Source: Ramlibacter pinisoli (GTDB taxonomy: Bacteria > Pseudomonadota > Gammaproteobacteria > Burkholderiales > Burkholderiaceae_C). From it: a DNA stretch of 64,000 nt. The notes beneath the pieces were generated by a model, which saw nothing but the letters and a program-made list of their open reading frames with translations, was not told where the DNA came from and searched no databases. The translations under genes were made by a program, and so were the position numbers. Within the stretch, counting starts at the first letter, position 1; every line of letters starts with the position of its first letter. Below, piece by piece: positions 7,364-17,400 of this stretch. The DNA lies in NCBI RefSeq assembly GCF_009758015.1, contig NZ_WSEL01000003.1, positions 682,001-746,000 on the forward strand. Reading direction: 5' to 3'.

Positions 7364-9766
7364 TCAATCCGGTGCCGGCGCGTGGTGCCAGTAGCGCCGC
7401 GCCTCCTCCCGTTCGCAGCGCACCGCATCCGGCCGGGCCGACGACCACCAGGCGGCGCCGCAGCGGTCGGTCCTCACCACCACGGCCTGCCGCTCGGCAT
7501 AGCGGGCCAGCACCGGCGGCGCCGGGTGGCCGAAGCGGTTGCGCCAGCCGGCCTGCACCAGCGCCCAGCGCGGCGCCACCCGGTCCAGGAAGGCGGCGCT
7601 CGACGAGGTCTTGCTGCCGTGGTGGGGCACCAGCAGCACCTGCGCCTGCAACGGGGCTTCGCGCGCCAGCAGGGCCGCCTCCTGGGGCTGCTCGATGTCG
7701 CCGGCCAGCAGGGCCGCCTGGCGGCCGTTGGCCACCCGCAGCACGCAGCTGGCGGCGTTGGTGCGGCCGGGCGCGCCGGGGTCGGCGGCGGCCGGGTGCA
7801 GCACCTCGAACGCCACCCCGTCCCAGCGCCAGGCCTGGCCGGCCGCACAGGGCGTCACCGGCCGCAGCAGCTGCAGGACATGGCCGGCCTCCAGTGAGCC
7901 CAGCACCGCCGCGCGCGGCTGCATCGCCAGCACCGCCGCTGCGCCGCCGGTGTGGTCGCTGTCCCGGTGGCTCAGCACCAGGGTGTCGACCTGCTCGCCC
8001 AGCGCCCGCAGCAGTGGCACCAGCACCCGCTGCCCGGCATCGCTTTCGGCGCCGTAGCGCGGCCCGGCGTCGTACACCAGGGTGTGGGTGGCGGTGCGGA
8101 CCAGGACCGCATTGCCCTGGCCGATGTCGGCGGCGAGCAGCTCGAACTCGCCCGCCGCCGGCCGCGGGGCCTGCCACAGGAGCACCGGCAGCAGCAGCGG
8201 CAGGCCGAGCGACCGCAGGGCCGGGGGCAGCCGCATCGCCAGCAGCAGGCCACCCAGCACGCCGGCCGCGCCGGCCCAGGCCGGAGGCGCCGGGCTGGTC
8301 CAGACCGCGGACGGCAGCGCCGCCAGCAGCTGCAGGAACGCGGCCAGGACCTGGACGGCCCAGGCCGCCAGGTCCCAGGCGACCGGCAGGGCCACCCCGG
8401 CCATGGCCAGCGGCGTGACCACCAGCGTCACCCAGGGTATGGCCAGCAGGTTGGCCAGCAACCCGGCCAGCGCGACCTGGCCGAACAGCACCAGCGTCAG
8501 CGGGGCGAGCGCGAGCGTGACGATCGCCTGCTCGCGCACGAGGCCCGCGGCGCGCGCCGCCAGCCCGGGCGCCTGCGGCAGCGCGCCGCGATCGGTGGCG
8601 AACAGGACGCCGACGGCGATGAAGCTCAGCCAGAAGCCGGGCTGCAGCAGCGCCCAGGGGTCGGTCGTGAGCACCACGGCGCAGGCGGCCAGCCAGGTCA
8701 CCGGCCACGGCCAGCGCCGGCCGGACAACCGCAGCCAGGCGACGCTGGCCAGCATCAGCAGCGTGCGCTGGGCCGGGACGCCCCAGCCGCTGAAGAGCGC
8801 ATAGCCGGTCGCCAGCGCCAGCCCGCCGGCCAGCGCCGCCTGCGGGGCCGGCCAGGCCAGGCACAGGCGGGGGCTGCGCCGCCAGCTGGCGCCGACCAGC
8901 GCCCCCGCCAGCCACGCGAACATGGTTACGTGCAGGCCCGAGATCGACATCAGGTGGGCCACGCCGGTGGCCCGGAACACGTCCCAGTCGGCACGGTCGA
9001 TGGCGTTCTGGTCCCCCACCACCAGGGCCGCCAGCACGCCGGCGCTGCGCGGGTCGGCCACGCGCGCCAGGATGGCGTCGCGCACCCGCTGGCGGGCCCG
9101 CTCGACCGGATGGGCCCAGCCGGTCCCCAGGTGGCGCGGCGGCGGGTCGGCCGGACCGGCGCGCACCGCCCCGGTCGCCTGAAGCCCCTGCTCCCACAGC
9201 CACAGCTCGTAGTCGAAGCCGTGCGGATTCAGGTTGCCGTGCGGGGCCCGCAACCGGACCGTGAAGCGCCAGCGATCGCCGGCGCGCAGCGGCGGTCCGG
9301 CGCGCTGGGCCTCGGGCACCTCCCAGGCCTGCGCCCAGCTGCCCGCGTACCAGGCCAGCGACAGGCGCCGCGGCAACACGACCGTGGCACCGTCGCGGGT
9401 CGCGGCCTCGACCTCGAACCGGAAGCGCTGCCCCAGTTCGTTGCGCTGCGGCATGGACGCGACGGTGCCGGTCACCACCAGGTCGGCGCCCTGCAGCGCG
9501 GGATCGAGCGCGCCCTGCAGGAATGCCAGGGCACGCCCGCCGCACAGGGCGAACGCCAGCAGCGCGCCGGCCAGCAAGGTCAGCATCCGGGCGGGTGGCC
9601 GCACGCGCAGGCGGGCGCCCAGCGCCAGAGCGGCCGCGCCCGCCAGCGCCAGCCCCGCATAGGCCGGCACCGGCCACAGCGCCGCCTGCTGCAGTTGCAG
9701 GGCCGGCCCGAGCACCGCCCCGGCCAGGAGCGGCATCCAGAGGCGGCCGGACGGCGAGGCGGACAT
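7364..9766 (-). CDS. comEC: DNA internalization-related competence protein ComEC/Rec2
   Basis: An 800-aa polytopic membrane protein that forms the inner-membrane channel for single-stranded DNA in natural transformation. The N-terminus has hydrophobic helices and a DUF4131-like periplasmic domain. The central Competence domain contains GVAHLMSISGLHVTMFAW, the family hallmark. The C-terminal third is a metallo-beta-lactamase-type domain with TLVLSHRDSDHTGG near residue 600, probably a nuclease. The start MSASPSGR at 9766 is preferred to a frame extension of 23 residues. No other competence gene is in the window. It is divergent from the DUF2126 gene and lies between the two ATP-grasp cassettes. 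Confidence 0.95.
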   Translation of the reverse strand: MSASPSGRLWMPLLAGAVLGPALQLQQAALWPVPAYAGLALAGAAALALGARLRVRPPARMLTLLAGALLAFALCGGRALAFLQGALDPALQGADLVVTGTVASMPQRNELGQRFRFEVEAATRDGATVVLPRRLSLAWYAGSWAQAWEVPEAQRAGPPLRAGDRWRFTVRLRAPHGNLNPHGFDYELWLWEQGLQATGAVRAGPADPPPRHLGTGWAHPVERARQRVRDAILARVADPRSAGVLAALVVGDQNAIDRADWDVFRATGVAHLMSISGLHVTMFAWLAGALVGASWRRSPRLCLAWPAPQAALAGGLALATGYALFSGWGVPAQRTLLMLASVAWLRLSGRRWPWPVTWLAACAVVLTTDPWALLQPGFWLSFIAVGVLFATDRGALPQAPGLAARAAGLVREQAIVTLALAPLTLVLFGQVALAGLLANLLAIPWVTLVVTPLAMAGVALPVAWDLAAWAVQVLAAFLQLLAALPSAVWTSPAPPAWAGAAGVLGGLLLAMRLPPALRSLGLPLLLPVLLWQAPRPAAGEFELLAADIGQGNAVLVRTATHTLVYDAGPRYGAESDAGQRVLVPLLRALGEQVDTLVLSHRDSDHTGGAAAVLAMQPRAAVLGSLEAGHVLQLLRPVTPCAAGQAWRWDGVAFEVLHPAAADPGAPGRTNAASCVLRVANGRQAALLAGDIEQPQEAALLAREAPLQAQVLLVPHHGSKTSSSAAFLDRVAPRWALVQAGWRNRFGHPAPPVLARYAERQAVVVRTDRCGAAWWSSARPDAVRCEREEARRYWHHAPAPD

Positions 9767-9868
9767 GCCCCGATCAACGCACCGCGGCGCCCGGCGCGCC
9801 TCCCCAGACCGGGGGAGCGCACAGGCGCACCGCACCAGCCTTGGCGTCGCATCGGATGTGCACAGGTC

Positions 9869-9878
9869 TTGCTAGGAT
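9869..9878 (+). promoter_or_regulatory. Extended -10 candidate (TGC-TAGGAT) for the DUF2126 gene
   Basis: TGnTAGGAT ends seven bases before the ATG at 9886. If it is the -10, transcription would begin at or next to the start codon and the mRNA would be leaderless. No good -35 is visible. An in-frame ATG at 9877 lies inside the hexamer and would be excluded by this reading. Confidence 0.35.
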
Positions 9879-9885
9879 GCCCCGC

Positions 9886-12800
9886 ATGTCCATTCACGCC
9901 GCGCTGAACCACGTCACCCACTACAGATATGACAGGCCAGTGCGGCTGGGCCCCCAGGTGGTCCGCCTGCGTCCGGCGCCGCACTGCCGCAGCACCGTCC
10001 TGTCGTATTCGCTGCGTGTCGAGCCCGCCAACCACTTCATCAACTGGCAGCAGGATCCGTTCGCCAACTACCAGGCGCGGCTGGTGTTCCCCGAGCCCAC
10101 CACCGAATTCAAGGTCACGGTGGACCTGGTGGTCGCGATGGCGGTCTACAACCCGTTCGACTTCTTCCTCGAGCCGAGCGCGGAAACCTTCCCCTTCCAG
10201 TACGAGCCCGCCGTCGCCCAGGAGCTCGCGCCCTACCTGGCCTGCGAGCCGGTCACGCCGCTGCTGCGCGCGTACATCGACAAGGTCGACCGCCAGCCGC
10301 GCCGCATCACCGACTTCCTGGTCAGCCTCAACCAGCAGGTGCAGCGCGACATCCGCTACCTGATCCGCATGGAGCCGGGGGTGCAGACTCCCGAACAGAC
10401 GCTGCGCAACGCCAGCGGCTCGTGCCGCGACTCCGGCTGGCTGCTGGTGCAGCTGCTGCGCAACCTGGGCCTGGCGGCGCGCTTCGTCTCCGGCTACCTC
10501 ATCCAGCTCGTGCCCGACGTCAAGTCGCTCGACGGCCCCAGCGGCACCACGGTCGATTTCACCGACCTGCATGCCTGGTGCGAGGTGTACCTGCCGGGGG
10601 CCGGCTGGATCGGCCTCGACCCCACCTCCGGCCTGCTCGCAGGGGAGGGCCACATCCCGCTCGCCTGCACGCCCCAGCCTTCGGGCGCGGCACCGATCGA
10701 GGGCCTGATGGACGAGGCCGAGGTCGATTTCAGCCACCACATGCAGGTCACGCGCATCCACGAGTCGCCGCGCGTGACCAAGCCCTACACCGAAGACCAG
10801 TGGAGCGACGTGCTGCGGCTGGGCGACAAGGTCGACCGCGACCTGGCGGCCGGCGACGTGCGCCTCACCATGGGCGGCGAGCCCACCTTCGTGGCCACCG
10901 CCGACCGCGAGGCGGCCGAATGGAACACCGACGCCCTGGGCCCCACCAAGCGCGGCTACGCCACCGCCCTGGTGCACAAGCTGCGGGCCCGCTACGGCGA
11001 CGGCGGCTTCCTGCACTTCGGCCAGGGCAAGTGGTACCCGGGCGAGCAGTTGCCGCGCTGGGCGCTGTCGATCTGCTGGCGCGCCGACGGCCAGCCGTGC
11101 TGGAAGAACCCGGCCCTGTTCGCCGACGAACGCGATGCCCACGCCTACACCGGCGAGGACGCCCGGCGCTTCATGCACGCGCTGGCACGGCGCCTGAACC
11201 TCACCGACAAGTTCATCCAGCCCGGCTACGAGGACGCCTTCTATTACCTGTGGCGCGAGCGGCGCCTGCCGGTCAACGTCGACCCGTTCGACGCCCGCCT
11301 GGACGACGAGCTGGAGCGCGTGCGCCTGCGCCGGGTGTTCGAGCAGAAGCTGGACACCGTGGTCGGCTACGTGCTGCCGCTGCAGGCCCATCCGCGCGAC
11401 CAGGGCCGGCCGGGCGGTCCCCTGTGGTCCACCGGGCCCTGGTACCTGCGCGGCGAGCGCCTGTACCTGATCCCCGGCGACTCACCCATGGGCTACCGGC
11501 TGCCGCTGGACGCCCTGCCCTGGGTGAGCAAGGCCGACTATCCCCACGTCGTCGAGCAGGACCCGATGGCCCCGCGCGACCCACTGCCGGCAGCCGACAT
11601 CCTGCAGGCCCGGCATGTGCAGGTCCCGGTGGAAGCCCGCGCCGACGCGCGCCTCCTGCCGCAGATTGCCCGCGGGGGCGTCGCCGGCGCCGGCAGCGCC
11701 CCCGCACCGGGGCAGCCCGAGGCGGCCGCCGCCAAGCCCCCCGGCCGCTTCCAGTCGGCCCCCGAGGTCCCGCGCACGGCGCTGTGCGTCGAGGTGCGCG
11801 ACCCGCGCCGGGCCAACGGCCCCAAGGCCGAGGCGGTGGGCGCCAGGACCGGCGTGCTGTACGTCTTCATGCCGCCGCTGACCGACCTGGCCGACTACCT
11901 CGACCTGCTGGCGGCGATCGAGGGCACCGTGCAGGAGCTGGGCCTGAAGGTCGTCCTGGAGGGCTACCCGCCCCCGCGCGACCACCGGCTGAAGATCCTG
12001 CAGGTGACGCCCGACCCCGGCGTGATCGAGGTGAACATCCATCCGGCCCACGACTGGGCCGAGCTGGTCGACCACACCGAGTTCCTGTACGAGGCCGCCT
12101 TCGAGACCCGCCTGTCGGCCGAGAAGTTCATGACCGACGGCCGCCACACCGGCACCGGGGGCGGCAACCACTTCGTGCTGGGCGGCGCCACGCCGGCCGA
12201 CTCGCCGTTCCTGCGCCGCCCCGAGCTGCTGTCCAGCCTGCTGCTGTACTGGCACAACCACCCCTCGCTGTCGTACCTGTTCTCGGGCCTGTTCATCGGC
12301 CCCACCAGCCAGGCGCCGCGCATCGACGAGGCCCGCAACGACCAGCTGTACGAACTGGAAGTGGCGCTGCGCGAGATCGAGCGCAGCCGCCAGGCGCACG
12401 GCCAGCACATGCCGCCCTGGCTGGTCGACCGCAGCCTGCGCAACATCCTGGTCGACGTCACGGGCAACACCCACCGCAGCGAGTTCTGCATCGACAAGCT
12501 GTATTCGCCCGACTCCGCCACCGGCCGGCTGGGGCTGCTGGAGCTGAGGGCGTTCGAGATGCCGCCGCATGCGCGCATGAGCATCGTGCAGCAGCTGCTG
12601 CTGCGCGCGCTCATCACCCGGTTCTGGAACGAGCCCTACAAGGCCCCCGTCACCCGTTGGGGCACGCAGCTGCACGACCGCTGGCTGCTGCCCAGCTTCG
12701 TGCAGGCCGACTTCCACGACGTGCTGCAGGAGATGCGCAGCGCCGGCTACGACTTCGACGATGCCTGGTTCGCGCCCCACTTCGAGTTCCGCTTTCCGCT

Positions 12801-13353
12801 CGTGGGCACGGTGCAGGCGGCGGGCGTGGAGCTCACGCTGCGCAGCGCACTCGAGCCCTGGCACGTGCTGGGCGAGGAAGGCGCGGTCGGCGGCACGGTG
12901 CGCTATGTCGACTCGTCGCTCGAGCGCCTGGAGGTGCTCGCCACCGGCCTCAACGAGAGCCGCTACGTGGTCACCGTCAACGGCCAGGCGGTGCCGCTGC
13001 AGCCCACCGGCACCACCGGCGAGTTCGTCGCCGGCGTCCGCTACCGCGCCTGGAACCCGCCGTCGGCGCTGCATCCCACCATCGGCGTGCATGTTCCGCT
13101 CACCTTCGACATCGTCGACACCTGGATGAACCGCTCGCTGGGCGGCTGCCAGTACCACGTGGCACACCCGGGCGGGCGCAACTACGTGACCTTCCCGGTC
13201 AACGCCTACGAGGCCGAGAGCCGCCGCCTCGCACGCTTCTTCCGCATGGGCCACACGCCGGGCCGGCTGCACGTCCCGCCGGCCACGGTCGACGTGCCCG
13301 GCAGCCGCGAGTTCCCGTTCACGCTGGACCTGCGCACGGCCCCGCGCGGCTGA
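9886..13353 (+). CDS. DUF2126 protein: N-terminal transglutaminase plus predicted amidoligase domain
   Basis: A giant of 1155 aa. Residues 1 to about 290 are a transglutaminase-like protease domain beginning [11 protein letters not shown], with Cys180 (SGSCRDSGW), His229 (LHAWCEVY) and Asp245 (GLDPTSG). DUF2126 starts near residue 325 with LTMGGEPTF and runs to the end. Motifs include [29 protein letters not shown] and [16 protein letters not shown], which resemble glutamine-synthetase-fold carboxylate-amine ligases; this relation is from published family surveys as I remember them. It would be a soluble enzyme joining and trimming amide bonds. It lies between the two ATP-grasp/alpha-E cassettes, which fits the known genomic association of these families. 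Confidence 0.92.
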   Translation: MSIHAALNHVTHYRYDRPVRLGPQVVRLRPAPHCRSTVLSYSLRVEPANHFINWQQDPFANYQARLVFPEPTTEFKVTVDLVVAMAVYNPFDFFLEPSAETFPFQYEPAVAQELAPYLACEPVTPLLRAYIDKVDRQPRRITDFLVSLNQQVQRDIRYLIRMEPGVQTPEQTLRNASGSCRDSGWLLVQLLRNLGLAARFVSGYLIQLVPDVKSLDGPSGTTVDFTDLHAWCEVYLPGAGWIGLDPTSGLLAGEGHIPLACTPQPSGAAPIEGLMDEAEVDFSHHMQVTRIHESPRVTKPYTEDQWSDVLRLGDKVDRDLAAGDVRLTMGGEPTFVATADREAAEWNTDALGPTKRGYATALVHKLRARYGDGGFLHFGQGKWYPGEQLPRWALSICWRADGQPCWKNPALFADERDAHAYTGEDARRFMHALARRLNLTDKFIQPGYEDAFYYLWRERRLPVNVDPFDARLDDELERVRLRRVFEQKLDTVVGYVLPLQAHPRDQGRPGGPLWSTGPWYLRGERLYLIPGDSPMGYRLPLDALPWVSKADYPHVVEQDPMAPRDPLPAADILQARHVQVPVEARADARLLPQIARGGVAGAGSAPAPGQPEAAAAKPPGRFQSAPEVPRTALCVEVRDPRRANGPKAEAVGARTGVLYVFMPPLTDLADYLDLLAAIEGTVQELGLKVVLEGYPPPRDHRLKILQVTPDPGVIEVNIHPAHDWAELVDHTEFLYEAAFETRLSAEKFMTDGRHTGTGGGNHFVLGGATPADSPFLRRPELLSSLLLYWHNHPSLSYLFSGLFIGPTSQAPRIDEARNDQLYELEVALREIERSRQAHGQHMPPWLVDRSLRNILVDVTGNTHRSEFCIDKLYSPDSATGRLGLLELRAFEMPPHARMSIVQQLLLRALITRFWNEPYKAPVTRWGTQLHDRWLLPSFVQADFHDVLQEMRSAGYDFDDAWFAPHFEFRFPLVGTVQAAGVELTLRSALEPWHVLGEEGAVGGTVRYVDSSLERLEVLATGLNESRYVVTVNGQAVPLQPTGTTGEFVAGVRYRAWNPPSALHPTIGVHVPLTFDIVDTWMNRSLGGCQYHVAHPGGRNYVTFPVNAYEAESRRLARFFRMGHTPGRLHVPPATVDVPGSREFPFTLDLRTAPRG

Positions 13354-13354
13354 C

Positions 13355-13391
13355 GGCGCCGGCCTCCCCGAGCCGGCCGGGAGGCGGCGCC
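13355..13391 (+). terminator. GC-rich hairpin after the DUF2126 gene
   Basis: The arms at 13355-13368 and 13379-13391 pair with one bulged base and a ten-base loop. There is no T-run, so it may be a weak or Rho-assisted terminator, or only mRNA structure. It lies directly after the stop at 13353. Confidence 0.35.
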
Positions 13392-13452
13392 CGCCCCAGG
13401 ACGAGGCGTCATCCGACGCTCATCCGGGCGCGGTCCTGCCATCCTCCCGGCC

Positions 13453-14712
13453 GTGCTGTACCTGCTGGCCATCGTCGCCGCCCTCGCCCTCGCGCTCGTC
13501 GTGGTGAACTTCGGTGCGGCCGAACGGCGCGTGCAGCGTGAGATCGACCACCTCTACACGGTCGACGACCCGCAGTTCCAGCGCGCCATGGCCATGCTGC
13601 TGGGGCCCGCCATCGTCCCGGGCAACCAGGTGCAGGAACTGGTCAACGGCGACCGCATCTTCCCGGCGATGCTGCAGGCCATCCGCGAAGCCCGCCGCAC
13701 GGTGCTGTTCGAGACCTTCATCTACTGGTCGGGCGAGATCGGCACGCAGTTCGCGGAGGCGCTGTCCGAGCGCGCGCGGGCGGGCGTGCGGGTGCACGTG
13801 CTGCTCGACTGGGTGGGCAGCACCAAGGTCGACCGCGAGCTGGTGTTCCGCATGCGCGACGAGGGGGTGGAGGTGCGAATGTTCCACCCGCTGCGCTGGT
13901 ACCACCTGGGGCGCATGAACAACCGAACCCACCGCAAGCTGCTGATCGTCGACGGCCGCATCGGCTTCACCGGCGGCGTGGGCATCGCCCCGCAATGGTG
14001 CGGCGACGCCCAGGATCCCGACCACTGGCGCGACTCGCACTTTCGCGTCGAGGGCCCCGTGGTGGCCCAGATGCAGAGCGTGATGCTGGCCAACTGGAGC
14101 AAGACCACCGGCCGGGTGCTGCACGGGCCGGACTACTTCCCCGAACTGCAGCCGGCCGGCGACCAGCCGGCCCAGATGTTCGCCAGCTCGCCCAGCGACG
14201 GCAGCGAACGCATGCTGATGATGGTGCTGCTGGCGATCACCGCGGCCACCCGCAGCATCGACATCGCCAGCGCCTACTTCGTGCCCGACCCGGTGGCGGT
14301 GAAATCGCTGGTGTCCGCGGTGCGCCGCGGGGTCCGGGTGCGGGTCATCACCCCCGGCCCGCACACCGACCAGGACACGGTGCGGCGGGCGTCGCGCGGC
14401 CTGTGGGGGCCGCTGCTGGAGGCCGGCGTCGAGCTGCACGAGTTCCAGCCGACCATGTTCCACTGCAAGATGATCCTGGTCGACGGGCTGCTCACCTCGG
14501 TCGGCTCGACCAACTTCGACCCGCGCTCGTTCCACCTGAACGACGAGGCCAACCTCACCGTGTACCACCCCGCCTTCGCCCGCCGCATGACCGCGGTGTT
14601 CGAGGCCGACCTGGCCCGCAGCCGCCGCACCACGCTCCAGGACTGGCAGCGGCGACCGATGTCCGAAAAGGTGCGCGAACACCTGGCCACCTGGCTGCGC
14701 CCGCTGCTCTGA
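13453..14712 (+). CDS. Cardiolipin-synthase-like phospholipase D family protein
   Basis: A 419-aa protein with one N-terminal transmembrane helix and two HKD motifs: THRKLLIVDG (His160, Lys162) and FHCKMILVDG (His337, Lys339), each followed by the usual GSTNFD-like or GGVGI glycine turn. This is the pattern of ClsB-type cardiolipin synthases, which condense phosphatidylglycerol or phosphatidylethanolamine at the inner membrane. The start is GTG (13453), chosen because the helix begins directly after it. The gene stands between DUF2126 and the second ATP-grasp cassette on the same strand; a functional link to them is not shown by the sequence. It could also be another PLD-family phosphodiesterase. 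Confidence 0.85.
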   Translation: MLYLLAIVAALALALVVVNFGAAERRVQREIDHLYTVDDPQFQRAMAMLLGPAIVPGNQVQELVNGDRIFPAMLQAIREARRTVLFETFIYWSGEIGTQFAEALSERARAGVRVHVLLDWVGSTKVDRELVFRMRDEGVEVRMFHPLRWYHLGRMNNRTHRKLLIVDGRIGFTGGVGIAPQWCGDAQDPDHWRDSHFRVEGPVVAQMQSVMLANWSKTTGRVLHGPDYFPELQPAGDQPAQMFASSPSDGSERMLMMVLLAITAATRSIDIASAYFVPDPVAVKSLVSAVRRGVRVRVITPGPHTDQDTVRRASRGLWGPLLEAGVELHEFQPTMFHCKMILVDGLLTSVGSTNFDPRSFHLNDEANLTVYHPAFARRMTAVFEADLARSRRTTLQDWQRRPMSEKVREHLATWLRPLL

Positions 14713-14792
14713 CCCCGGGGCGCGCCGTCGCCGACCGGCAACAGGCAGCTCCCGGCCGCCCGGCGGCGGCAGGGCGCGGGTCCGGCCGATGG

Positions 14793-14798
14793 GACAAT
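14793..14798 (+). promoter_or_regulatory. -10-like hexamer GACAAT before the ATP-grasp/alpha-E fusion
   Basis: GACAAT ends nine bases before the GTG at 14808. This spacing would place the transcription start at the start codon. No convincing -35 is present. The same arrangement recurs before several genes in this window. Confidence 0.35.
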
Positions 14799-14807
14799 CG
14801 GCCCACC

Positions 14808-17393
14808 GTGGACAAGCCCCTCGACTCCCTGTTCGGCGGCGCCGCCGACGAATCGCCCGCCGGCCTGGCCGCGGCGCTGGCACCGCCGGCGGCCGCAGGC
14901 CACTTCGACGAGCTGCGCGGGGCGGTGTCGGTCCCGGGGCCGGCCGGCAGCCAGGGCAAGCCGGTGACGCCCACCTGGTCGCGCTTCTTCGAGCACCTGG
15001 GCGGCGGCGGCTTCGCCGACCTCGACCAGCGCATGCTCAGCCTGTCGCGGCAGGTGCGCGACAACGGCATCACCTACAACGTCTACGCCGATGCCGGCGG
15101 CCCGCAGCGGCCCTGGTCGCTCGACCTGTTCCCGCTCATCGTCACGCCCGACGGCTGGCAGCGCATCGAGGCCGGCGTGCTGCAACGCGTGCGGCTGCTC
15201 GAGCGCATCATGGCCGACGTCTACGGGCCGCAGCGCCTGCTCGCGTCCAACCTGCTGCCGCCCGCACTGGTGCACGGACACCCCGGCTACCTGCGTGCCA
15301 TGCACGGCGTCCGGCCGGCCGGCGGCACCTACCTGCACATCGCCGCCTTCGACCTGGCGCGCGACCCCGAGGGCCGCTGGTGGCTGCTGTCGCAGCGCAC
15401 GCAGGCGCCCTCGGGCCTGGGCTACCTGCTGGAGAACCGGCTCATCATCTCGCGCTCGTTCCCGTCCGCCTTCCGTTCGCTGAAGGTGCAGCGGCTGGCC
15501 GCGACCTACCGCGCGCTGGTCGACGGCCTGCGCGCCATGAGTCCGGTGCCGGCGGGCGAGGCGCGCATCGTGCTGCTCACGCCCGGCCCCTACAACGAGA
15601 CCTACTTCGAGCATGCCTACCTGGCGCGCTACCTGGGCCTGACGCTGGTCGAGGGCAGCGACCTCACCGTGCGCGACGACCGCCTGTACCTCAAGACCCT
15701 GCGCGGTCTGGAACCTGTCCACGGGCTGCTCAAGCGGCTGGACGACGAGTTCCTCGACCCGCTGGAGCTGCGCTCCGATTCGCGCCTGGGCGTGCCGGGG
15801 CTGCTGCAGGCGATCCGGGCCGGCAACGTGCTCGTGGCCAACGCACCGGGTTCGGCCTTCCTGGAGTCCTGCGCCCTGCTCGGCTTCCTGCCGGCCCTGG
15901 CGCGCAAACTGCTCGGCGAGGAACTGAGCCTGCCCGCCATCCCGACCTGGTGGTGCGGCGAGCGGGCGGCCCTGGAGGCCGCACTGCCGGAACTGGCCGG
16001 TGGCGTGATCAAGCCGACCTTCGGCGGCCCGGGCTCGGGCGCGGTGCTGGGCCGTTACCTCACGCGCCGCGAACTCGACGAATGGGCCGGGCGCATCGTG
16101 CGCGAGTCCGACGACCACACCATCCAGGCCTACCGGCCGCTGTCGCAGATGCCCACCTGGGCCGGCGGGCGCCTCACGCCGCGCTCGATGATGCTGCGCG
16201 TGTTCGCGGTGTCCGACGGGCCCGGTTCCTGGCGCGTGCTGCCGGGCGGGCTGACGCGCACTGCCGGCGCCGCGCTGGAGATCACCACCATGCAGCGCGG
16301 CGGCAGCAGCGCCGATACCTGGGTGCTCACCGAGGGCGAGGTCGACACCACCAGCCTGCTGCACCACGAGCACCCCGCGGTCGACGTCTCGCACCGCGGC
16401 CGCACGGTCACCAGCCGCGCAGCCGAGAACCTGTTCTGGCTCGGCCGCTACACGGAACGCACGGAGAACTCGGCGCGGCTGGCGCGGCTCGCCCTGCAAT
16501 GCCTCAACGGCGAGGACCAGTCGTCGCAGCCGCTGCTGGCCTGGCTGGGCGAGATGGCGGTCGACCATGGGCTGGTGCTGCCCAACGTGCCGGCCGCCAC
16601 GGCGGCCCGGCGCGTGTTCGAGCGCTCGCTGGTCGCCACCCTCGGCGACACCGACGGCGCCACCAGCGTCGCGTTCAACCTGGGCGCCCTGCGCAATGCG
16701 GCATCGGCCGTGCGCGACCGGCTCTCGCAGGAGCAGTGGAACGTCCTCGTCCGCGCCGAGCAGGCCTTCCTGCACGGCTGCAAGCAGGGTTGGCGGGATG
16801 GCGACTACTCGTCCGTCGAGGCCATCCGGCTGCTGGAATCGCTGTCCGGCGCGACGGCCGCCATGACCGGCGCGCAGACCGACCGCATGATGCGCGACGA
16901 CGGCTGGCGCCTGCTGTCCACCGGCCGCCACCTCGAGCGCCTGGGCTTCCTGGCGTCGGCCCTGGATTGCGCGTTCGAGACCGGCGCCGTCTTCGACGAG
17001 GGCGGCTTCGAGGCCGTGGTCGCGCTGTTCGACAGCACCATCACCTTCCACGCCCAGTACCAGCAGCGCCACGACATCCCGGCCCTGCTCGACCTGGTGG
17101 TGCTGGACCGGGACAACCCGCGCTCGCTCGGCTGGGTGGCGCAGACCCTGCGCGGGCGCCTGGCACGCCTGGAGGGCAGCGCGCCCGGCCAGGTGCCCGG
17201 CATCGCGCTCACCGTGCCCGACCCGCGCAACTGGACGCTGGAAGCCCTGTCGGCGCACGATCGGGAGGAACGCTACGCCGGGCTGCAGGAGGTGCTGGGC
17301 CAGTGCGTCGCGGCGGCCTTCCAGCTGTCCGACGACCTGGGCGCCCGCTACTTCACCCACTCGTCCGACGCCCGCGAGAGCGTCGGCGCCTGA
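14808..17393 (+). CDS. Fusion of circularly permuted ATP-grasp (COG2308) and alpha-E (COG2307)
   Basis: An 861-aa protein. Residues about 70-510 form the ATP-grasp part (VLLTPGPYNETYFEHAYLA, LKRLDDEFLDPLEL, VIKPTFGGPGSGAVLG, LRVFAV). Residues about 535-850 form the alpha-E part (NLFWLGRYTERTENSARLA). GTG at 14808 is chosen because the frame upstream overlaps the preceding gene and no ATG fits. Where the stand-alone paralogue has LEDN before RVPSG, this protein has LSQR before TQAPSG, so two acidic residues are missing; catalytic ability may differ. The next gene, a transglutaminase, begins seven bases after the stop. Together they form a complete second cassette. The substrate is unknown. Confidence 0.9.
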   Translation: MDKPLDSLFGGAADESPAGLAAALAPPAAAGHFDELRGAVSVPGPAGSQGKPVTPTWSRFFEHLGGGGFADLDQRMLSLSRQVRDNGITYNVYADAGGPQRPWSLDLFPLIVTPDGWQRIEAGVLQRVRLLERIMADVYGPQRLLASNLLPPALVHGHPGYLRAMHGVRPAGGTYLHIAAFDLARDPEGRWWLLSQRTQAPSGLGYLLENRLIISRSFPSAFRSLKVQRLAATYRALVDGLRAMSPVPAGEARIVLLTPGPYNETYFEHAYLARYLGLTLVEGSDLTVRDDRLYLKTLRGLEPVHGLLKRLDDEFLDPLELRSDSRLGVPGLLQAIRAGNVLVANAPGSAFLESCALLGFLPALARKLLGEELSLPAIPTWWCGERAALEAALPELAGGVIKPTFGGPGSGAVLGRYLTRRELDEWAGRIVRESDDHTIQAYRPLSQMPTWAGGRLTPRSMMLRVFAVSDGPGSWRVLPGGLTRTAGAALEITTMQRGGSSADTWVLTEGEVDTTSLLHHEHPAVDVSHRGRTVTSRAAENLFWLGRYTERTENSARLARLALQCLNGEDQSSQPLLAWLGEMAVDHGLVLPNVPAATAARRVFERSLVATLGDTDGATSVAFNLGALRNAASAVRDRLSQEQWNVLVRAEQAFLHGCKQGWRDGDYSSVEAIRLLESLSGATAAMTGAQTDRMMRDDGWRLLSTGRHLERLGFLASALDCAFETGAVFDEGGFEAVVALFDSTITFHAQYQQRHDIPALLDLVVLDRDNPRSLGWVAQTLRGRLARLEGSAPGQVPGIALTVPDPRNWTLEALSAHDREERYAGLQEVLGQCVAAAFQLSDDLGARYFTHSSDARESVGA

Positions 17394-17400
17394 GCCTCCC

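Noticed and set aside
7952..9907. A 651-codon plus-strand frame opposite comEC
   Set aside because: It has Arg/Gln/Pro-rich translation without motifs and covers the opposite strand of a well supported gene.
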